A stretch of 64,000 nt of DNA from Sphingobacterium sp. UBA5670 (GTDB lineage Bacteria > Bacteroidota > Bacteroidia > Sphingobacteriales > Sphingobacteriaceae): the NCBI RefSeq assembly GCF_002420705.1, contig NZ_DIIM01000001.1:62001-126000 (forward strand). Direction: 5' to 3'. The notes below the pieces were generated by a model. That model was not told the DNA's origin. It saw only the letters and a program-made list of their open reading frames with translations, and did not search any database. The translations under genes and the position numbers were made by a program. This document shows positions 59,076 to 64,000 of the stretch, one piece after another (position 1 is the first letter of the stretch; each line of letters begins with the position of its first letter).

Positions 59076-59094
59076 TATCATAAAAATAATAACT

Positions 59095-59991
59095 ATGAAA
59101 TGGAACTTAGAATGGCTTCGAACATTTAAGGCGATCTATGAAACAGGAACACTTTCAGCTGCTGCACAGGAATTATTTATTTCACAACCTGGAGTCAGCC
59201 TGCATCTAAATTCACTCGAAGCATTTACCGGGCATAAACTTTTCGATCGTTCCGCACGAAAAATGGTACCGACCGAAAAGGGAAAGATCTTATATAATTA
59301 TGTTATTGACCCACTAAAGAAACTGGAAACGGGCGAGCAACATTTTCACAAACGCGCTTTGGACGAACGTGCTACAATTAGCATCGGCATGTGCTTTGAG
59401 ACCTTTCAATATACGCTTGAAGAACATATTGCCCAGCTTCCGTTCAATCTGATCATTAAATTTGGGGAATATCCACAGATGCAGCAGGATCTTGACAACG
59501 GTTTGCTCGACCTCATTATAACTCCTCAAAAAGGGAACCAGCAGAATCTCCAGTATGAAGCTTTTTCAAAAGAACGCATCGTCCTGATTGCCGGCTGCCA
59601 AACCGATACTACCGAGCTAGAGAAACTCTTGGCGGGCAACAAGATTAAGGAAGCTGCTCAGCTGCTGAAAAAACAATTGTGGTATAGTACTGCTGCCGAT
59701 ATGGATCATTTAAAAAACTATTGGTCAACACACTTCGGTGAACATCCTGATTTCAGTCCCAATTATATTGTTCCAAATATAAGCTCTATTATACGTTGTC
59801 TGAGCAATAATACAGGCTTTTCTATTGTGCCGGACTTCCTTTGCGCCGAAGCAATAGCATCGGGAAAAATTAAACTGATCTGGGAAGGGACTTCCCCCGT
59901 GGAAAATATACTTTATTTTGGAACGAGAAAGAAAACCATGTACCAAGAGGAAATTGTTCAGTTAGAGGCCCTGCTCAAAGAGAAGTGGTAG
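59095..59991 (+). CDS. LysR family transcriptional regulator
   Basis: Start chosen at ATG 59095 (MKWNLEWLRTFKAIYETG), 298 residues. The winged helix-turn-helix is at the N-terminus (GTLSAAAQELFISQPGVSLH and HKLFDRSARKMVPTEKG), followed by the periplasmic-binding-like effector domain (TISIGMCFETFQYTLEEH, IRCLSNNTGFSIVPDFLC). It is divergent from the mdaB-like gene, with paired repeats between them, so control of that gene is likely. Confidence 0.93.
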   Translation: MKWNLEWLRTFKAIYETGTLSAAAQELFISQPGVSLHLNSLEAFTGHKLFDRSARKMVPTEKGKILYNYVIDPLKKLETGEQHFHKRALDERATISIGMCFETFQYTLEEHIAQLPFNLIIKFGEYPQMQQDLDNGLLDLIITPQKGNQQNLQYEAFSKERIVLIAGCQTDTTELEKLLAGNKIKEAAQLLKKQLWYSTAADMDHLKNYWSTHFGEHPDFSPNYIVPNISSIIRCLSNNTGFSIVPDFLCAEAIASGKIKLIWEGTSPVENILYFGTRKKTMYQEEIVQLEALLKEKW

Positions 59992-59996
59992 ATCAT

Positions 59997-60020
59997 CGGG
60001 CTGCTTGACGTAATAGCCCG
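59997..60020. terminator. Weak hairpin between convergent genes
   Basis: CGGGCT (59997-60002) pairs with AGCCCG (60015-60020), 12-base loop, no T-run. Confidence 0.35.
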
Positions 60021-60027
60021 GTGTATA

Positions 60028-60597
60028 TCACTGATGAAGCATTTTACTCAAAAATTCAGGCGTTACACCAATGTAGGCAGCCACTTGTTTTTGCGGCAAG
60101 CAATCGATCAATGTAGGATAGCGTGCGCAGAACTTTTCATAACGTTCCTTGGCGGCTAAACTGAGATTCTCCATCGATCGGCTTTGATAATAAACCAGTG
60201 CATTTTCGGCGAGTATCCGAAAATAAACATTCAATTTCGGAATCTCCTGATAGAGTCGGTTTAGATCCGTTTTGGAGATCATCCATAGTTCCGATTCAAA
60301 TACCGCATCAATGTATAGGTTTCCGGGGTTGCCAGTCACCAGACTATACATATCTCCAATCCACCAACCGGCTGGAGCAAACTGCTGGATATATTGAAAC
60401 CCATTCTCATCCACACAGTAACTTCTTAGACAGCCAGAAGCAACAAAGATAGCGTACCTGCTTAAATCCCCTTCCAATAGCAAATATTGTTTCTTCTTCA
60501 CTTTCTTGGACTTCAGCACTGACAATAGGCCTACGATTTCGTCTTCAGTAAGTTTGATCTCTTTCTGGATACTGTCTAACAATAACTGCTGGTCCAT
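60028..60597 (-). CDS. Crp/Fnr family transcriptional regulator
   Basis: Start chosen at ATG 60597 (MDQQLLLDSIQKEIK), 189 residues. The cyclic-nucleotide-binding-like beta barrel (KKKQYLLLEGDLSRYAIFVA, GCLRSYCVDENGFQYIQQFA) has no phosphate-binding-cassette Arg-Ser pair of cAMP-bound CRP. The C-terminal helix-turn-helix is LPQKQVAAYIGVTPEFLSKM, ending LHQ. Bacteroidetes members of this type often control stress genes without cAMP. Targets unknown. Confidence 0.9.
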   Translation of the reverse strand: MDQQLLLDSIQKEIKLTEDEIVGLLSVLKSKKVKKKQYLLLEGDLSRYAIFVASGCLRSYCVDENGFQYIQQFAPAGWWIGDMYSLVTGNPGNLYIDAVFESELWMISKTDLNRLYQEIPKLNVYFRILAENALVYYQSRSMENLSLAAKERYEKFCARYPTLIDCLPQKQVAAYIGVTPEFLSKMLHQ

Positions 60598-60740
60598 AAA
60601 TTTAAGTATGATACACAACAAACATAAAGAAATTGATTTTTGTATCCAAACTATTGTCTCTCCGAAAAATCAGTCTCATTTCTATTGGAGCTTCCACCTT
60701 CGCCTCCATTTTGAGCAACCTTGGAACCTTACACAAATAG

Positions 60741-60788
60741 CGTCTTTTCTACGAAATAAAACAAGCGATATTTTCCGTAGAAAAGACG
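60741..60788 (-). terminator. Long-loop hairpin after lpdA
   Basis: CGTCTTTTCTACG (60741-60753) and its exact complement (60776-60788) form a 13-bp perfect stem with a 22-base AT-rich loop, 10 bases beyond the lpdA stop. The T-run on the minus strand is weak. Confidence 0.5.
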
Positions 60789-60798
60789 TGCAATTTGT

Positions 60799-62202
60799 TT
60801 AGATATTAACCGATGGCCGTCCTGAAGCCAAGGTATGTGCCTCCTTCATTACTTCTGAATACGTAGGATGGGCATAAGATACCCTAGACATACTATCGGC
60901 AGTAATCTCATACTCCAAACCCAAAACACCCTGAGCAATCAGGTCGGCCGCTCGTGCGCCGATCACGTGAACACCCAATAATTCGCCATATTTTGGATCT
61001 GCGAGCACCTTTACAAAGCCTTGCGTATCCATTCCCGCACGCGCACGCGCATTTGCCGAAAAGGGAAACTTTCCAATAGTATAAGCGATGCCTTTAGCTT
61101 TGAGATCTTCTTCTGTCGCTCCCACAGACGCCACCTCAGGCCAGGTATAAACCACACTGGGTATCCGGTCATAATGTACCTTTGGTTTTTGGCCGTCCAT
61201 ATGCTCCACAACAAATATCGCCTCTTCCTCAGCCTTATGAGCCAACATCGCTCCACCTATTACGTCACCAATAGCATAAATGTGGGGAACTGCAGTCTGC
61301 AATTGCTCGTTTGTAACAATCATCCCTCTGGCATCCAGACGAACATCCGTATTTTCAAGCCCAAGTCCAGCTGTAAATGCCTTTCGTCCAACAGCAACCA
61401 GAATATAATCTGCCTGTAATTCTTGTTCCTTACCCCCTCGATCTCTAAAAAAAACTTTAGCTGTATTGCCCGTATTTTCTGTTTTGTAAACAGCCTGTTC
61501 AAGCAAAATTTTAATGCCATCATGCAGCAGTATCTTTTTCAAGGCGTCCCCCAATTCATGATCCATATTGGCAAGGAGGCGATCGGCATATTCGATAATA
61601 GTGACCTCACAACCCAATCTATTGAATATGGATGCCATCTCTACCCCAATTACACCGCCGCCGATAATAACGATTTTATCTGGCTTTTCTTTCAAAGACA
61701 ACGCCTCTGTTGAGCTGATGATACGTTTTTTATCTATGGCTACTCCCGGAACTGTTGCTGGCTTGGAACCGGTCGCAATGATAAATTTCTTTGCCCCGAG
61801 TAACAAACTCTCATGGGCCGATGTAACAACCTGTACGCTTGAATTATCAACGAAAGAGGCCGTTCCATGAATCACTGTAACCTTATTCTTTCTCATCAGA
61901 AAATTTAATCCCTGCGTATTTTGCAGCACAACCTTGTCTTTGCGATCATATAAACGTTCAAAGTCCATCGATAGCCCCGCTACCTGAATCCCGTGTGCAG
62001 CAAAATGATGCTGTGCTTCATGATAGTGATGTGTACTATCCAAAATTGCCTTTGTGGGAATACAGCCTACATTGGTACAGGTACCACCCAATGTATCATA
62101 TTTCTCTACAAGTGCGGTTTTATACCCCAATTGGGCACTGCGAATCGCCGCAACATAGCCGCCTGGGCCAGAGCCTATAACCACTAAATCATAGTGTTCC
62201 AT
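60799..62202 (-). CDS. lpdA: Dihydrolipoyl dehydrogenase
   Basis: 467 residues. The FAD dinucleotide fold is GSGPGGYVAAIRSAQLG. The redox-active disulfide is in LGGTCTNVGCIPTKAILDS. The NAD fold is VIIGGGVIGVEMASIFNRLG. The FAD-binding APHIYAIGDVIGGAMLAHKA segment follows, and the C-terminal dimer interface with catalytic His-Glu is HPTYSEVMKEA. It oxidises dihydrolipoamide of 2-oxo acid dehydrogenase or glycine-cleavage complexes. No E1/E2 genes lie next to it, so it is encoded separately from its complex. Divergent from osmC with paired palindromes between them. Confidence 0.95.
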   Translation of the reverse strand: MEHYDLVVIGSGPGGYVAAIRSAQLGYKTALVEKYDTLGGTCTNVGCIPTKAILDSTHHYHEAQHHFAAHGIQVAGLSMDFERLYDRKDKVVLQNTQGLNFLMRKNKVTVIHGTASFVDNSSVQVVTSAHESLLLGAKKFIIATGSKPATVPGVAIDKKRIISSTEALSLKEKPDKIVIIGGGVIGVEMASIFNRLGCEVTIIEYADRLLANMDHELGDALKKILLHDGIKILLEQAVYKTENTGNTAKVFFRDRGGKEQELQADYILVAVGRKAFTAGLGLENTDVRLDARGMIVTNEQLQTAVPHIYAIGDVIGGAMLAHKAEEEAIFVVEHMDGQKPKVHYDRIPSVVYTWPEVASVGATEEDLKAKGIAYTIGKFPFSANARARAGMDTQGFVKVLADPKYGELLGVHVIGARAADLIAQGVLGLEYEITADSMSRVSYAHPTYSEVMKEAHTLASGRPSVNI

Positions 62203-62329
62203 ATATAAATTATTTTTAGTTAACTGATTAATTCACATCCAAAACAGGCCTTCCGTTTATCTCCAGAATACCTTCTTTCCAAAAACCTCTTATAAAAACC
62301 GTCCTATATGCGCCAATCATAGTATAAAA

Positions 62330-62349
62330 TAAAATACCAAAAGGTATAT
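62330..62349. promoter_or_regulatory. TetR-like operator candidate, copy A
   Basis: The 20-base sequence has core ATACC-AAAA-GGTAT, a perfect inverted repeat with 4-base spacer. It matches copy B at 17 of 20 positions. Confidence 0.5.
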
Positions 62350-62421
62350 TTAAAAGCAATAAAATACATCTCATTTGCAGAAATTAAATACACAAATTAA
62401 ATTACACACAAATCTACAAAT

Positions 62422-62441
62422 AAAATACCAATCAGTATATT
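62422..62441. promoter_or_regulatory. TetR-like operator candidate, copy B
   Basis: The 20-base sequence has core ATACC-AATC-AGTAT. The left half equals copy A, the right half is one base off. The two copies are 92 bases apart. Confidence 0.45.
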
Positions 62442-62583
62442 ATTACAAATAAAAAAAATAGAAGGCTATAAAATAATATAAAAGTCAATTCTAGCGAACA
62501 GGCTTTCTACGCATTCTTAAATTCAAGCTATATTTTTTAACTTGTACCTAGATTGGCACAACAAGTCAAATAGCTACTTTTAG

Positions 62584-63063
62584 ATGAAACAGCATAATTA
62601 CACAGCCACCATTGAGTGGACAGGAAATCGCGGCAGTGGCACCGATCACTACAAAAACTATGAAAGAAGCCACCGCATTGTCATTGACGGCAAAGCCGAT
62701 ATTGAAGGCTCTTCGGACCCTGCATTTCTCGGAGATCCAACCAAACATAATCCCGAAGATTTATTGTTAAGCTCCCTATCCTCCTGCCATATGTTATGGT
62801 ACCTTCATTTCTGCTCAGTCCATAAAATTATTGTGGAAGAATATGTAGACCAGGCAACAGGTATCATGGTCGAGGAAGAAAGTGGAAAAGGCTATTTTAA
62901 AGAAGTTACACTAAATCCTGCAGTCTGTGTAAAAGATTCTGCAATGATTGCCCTAGCCATGGAATTACATCAAAAGGCTAACGAATATTGTTTCATTGCC
63001 AATTCTGTAAACTTTCCGGTTTTGCACCGGCCCAAGGTCACTGCGAGCACATCTCAAAGATAA
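62584..63063 (+). CDS. OsmC family peroxiredoxin-type protein
   Basis: 159 residues. Opening TATIEWTGNRGSGTDHYKNY. The redox Cys candidate is in PEDLLLSSLSSCHMLWYLHF, and the second Cys is in KANEYCFIANSVNFPV; the two Cys spaced this way are characteristic of OsmC/Ohr thiol peroxidases. It reduces organic hydroperoxides using lipoylated protein as electron donor in studied homologues, so a divergent lipoamide dehydrogenase (lpdA) is a suggestive neighbour. Monocistronic. Confidence 0.9.
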   Translation: MKQHNYTATIEWTGNRGSGTDHYKNYERSHRIVIDGKADIEGSSDPAFLGDPTKHNPEDLLLSSLSSCHMLWYLHFCSVHKIIVEEYVDQATGIMVEEESGKGYFKEVTLNPAVCVKDSAMIALAMELHQKANEYCFIANSVNFPVLHRPKVTASTSQR

Positions 63064-63101
63064 TGAAATTAACTCCTCCAAATGATCTCGAACGGCCAAT
63101 C

Positions 63102-63800
63102 CTATTTATTCGCTAGCCGCTCTTGCAATTCCCTGCGAAAAGTAATACCAACAGGTATTGATGTATTATTGATCTGCACCATTCCATGTTCATACTTACT
63201 GACCTTATTGATTGAGGCAATATAAGACTTGTGAATACGAATAAATTTTGATGCCGGCACCTGTGTGAGAATTTGCTGTGTGGTACTTGCCGTTAAAAAA
63301 GTCTGGTTTGGGGTGACGATTTTCACATAATTGCCAAAGCTCTGGATAAAATCAATCTGGGATAATTTAACATCTATAACACGTCCATCCATCCGGATAC
63401 TGATGGATTTTGGTTCGTCCTCCTGTGGAGTCACGACCGTATTATTATAGGACAGAAAACGTTGCACGGCTTTAAAAAACCTGGGAAATGAGATCGGTTT
63501 AAGCAAGTAATCGACAACGCCATAATCATAGCTCTCCAGTGCATATTCGGAATAAGCGGTTGTCAAAATAGTTTTGGGCGGGTTATCCAGCATTTTCAGA
63601 AACTCTATCCCATTTATTTCAGGCATTTCAATATCCAAAAAAATTAAATCAACTTTGTTCTCCCGAAGAAACTCCAATGCCTCAAATGCATTATAACACT
63701 GGGCGACCAACTGCAAATTAGCACTTCTTTCAATATAATTTACCAGTACATAATGTGCGGCAGGTTCATCATCGACTACGATACAGCTATTTTTATTCAT
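63102..63800 (-). CDS. LytTR family response regulator
   Basis: 232 residues. The receiver domain has the acidic pair VVDDEPAAH, phospho-acceptor Asp56 (LIFLDIEMPEI), switch Thr in TILTTAYSEYALE and Lys in DYLLKPISFPRF. The LytTR domain starts near residue 135 (ISIRMDGRVIDVKLSQIDFI) and includes FIRIHKSYIASINKVSKYE. Its kinase gene precedes it on the minus strand and runs off the window edge; the gap between them is only three bases. Confidence 0.95.
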   Translation of the reverse strand: MNKNSCIVVDDEPAAHYVLVNYIERSANLQLVAQCYNAFEALEFLRENKVDLIFLDIEMPEINGIEFLKMLDNPPKTILTTAYSEYALESYDYGVVDYLLKPISFPRFFKAVQRFLSYNNTVVTPQEDEPKSISIRMDGRVIDVKLSQIDFIQSFGNYVKIVTPNQTFLTASTTQQILTQVPASKFIRIHKSYIASINKVSKYEHGMVQINNTSIPVGITFRRELQERLANK

Positions 63801-63803
63801 TGT

Positions 63804-64000
63804 TTAAAGATTGATAACCAATGACACTTCATACTCCTCTTTCTTGGAATTTGTGGTTAACTTATACCGATTAGGATACAAAAGCTTTAATCGTGCCATC
63901 GTATTTTCCAAACCTATTTTTGCCGAAAACACATTCCTTTTCTTAACAGGAACAGAATTCCGTACATGCAAATATAAGTTCCCTTTTTCAATCTTGATGG
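63804..64000 (-). CDS. LytS-type sensor histidine kinase, C-terminal end only
   Basis: The frame is open from the right edge to the TAA at 63804-63806. The visible 65 residues include LHVRNSVPVKKRNVF and IGLENTMARLKLLYPNRYKL, the GL.N...RL...Y sequence that ends LytS-type kinases. It is the partner of the LytTR regulator just downstream. The rest lies outside the window. Confidence 0.85.
   Translation of the reverse strand, partial: IKIEKGNLYLHVRNSVPVKKRNVFSAKIGLENTMARLKLLYPNRYKLTTNSKKEEYEVSLVINL

Larger units (their letters stand above)
62203..62583. promoter_or_regulatory. 381-base divergent region between lpdA and osmC
   Basis: It is very AT-rich and without genes. Apart from the palindromes at 62330-62349 and 62422-62441 no other ordered feature is seen, and no exact TAnnTTTG element was found. 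Confidence 0.55.

Noticed and set aside
1..64000. tRNA, rRNA, CRISPR arrays, IS elements, integrases and prophage genes
   Set aside because: Searched by eye for these and found none.

Overview
The window comes from a low-GC member of the Bacteroidetes, most likely a Sphingobacterium-like member of the Sphingobacteriaceae. The evidence is a SusC/SusD pair, a one-piece hybrid two-component sensor with an AraC output domain, LytTR regulators paired with TPR/LytS-type kinases, many lipobox signal peptides, and several copies of the Bacteroidetes -7 promoter element TAnnTTTG. I see no rRNA, tRNA, CRISPR array, insertion sequence or phage gene. The assignment rests on gene content only.

Layout. 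1-320: 3' end of an RND outer-membrane efflux factor and its terminator. 0.3-6.4 kb: a 2006-residue alpha-2-macroglobulin-like protein that also carries a TonB plug-like module. 6.5-11.1 kb: small hypothetical proteins, a DinB protein, an M48 metalloprotease and a 2-hydroxyacid dehydrogenase. 11.2-26.7 kb: a polysaccharide utilization locus (PUL) on the minus strand, made of susD, susC, a long DUF2264 protein, a BNR_4 beta-propeller, a short DUF2264 protein and a GH105 hydrolase, with the hybrid sensor/regulator divergent on the plus strand. This enzyme set points to a glucuronate-containing glycan, perhaps capped by rhamnose.

26.8-41.8 kb: mixed housekeeping and stress genes. They include a GT39-like membrane glycosyltransferase, an AraC regulator, a NIPSNAP protein, a single-domain response regulator, a phosphoesterase plus di-haem cytochrome c peroxidase operon, a divergent HxlR regulator/YceI lipoprotein pair with two abutting 18-bp operator-like palindromes, a TPR/LuxR-like regulator, two GNAT acetyltransferases and a DUF2931-like membrane protein. 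41.8-44.8 kb looks like a scrapyard. It holds an HxlR gene relic in frame with an HPP membrane protein, a candidate lipoprotein toxin with an overlapping candidate immunity gene, and a multiply frameshifted RND periplasmic-adaptor pseudogene.

45-64 kb: a VOC protein, a Pr6Pr-like membrane protein, a LytTR response regulator/kinase operon, a large glutaminase-like secreted protein, an MscS channel, a GNAT relic, a paiB-paiA-yggS-glutamine amidotransferase operon, quinone- and redox-related genes (ABM monooxygenase, MdaB-like oxidoreductase, LysR, Crp), lpdA and osmC sharing a promoter region with two near-identical palindromes, and a second LytTR regulator whose kinase runs off the right edge.

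The most useful leads are the A2M/TonB-plug chimera, the compact glucuronate-type PUL, the toxin/immunity pair, and the HxlR and TetR-like operator pairs.
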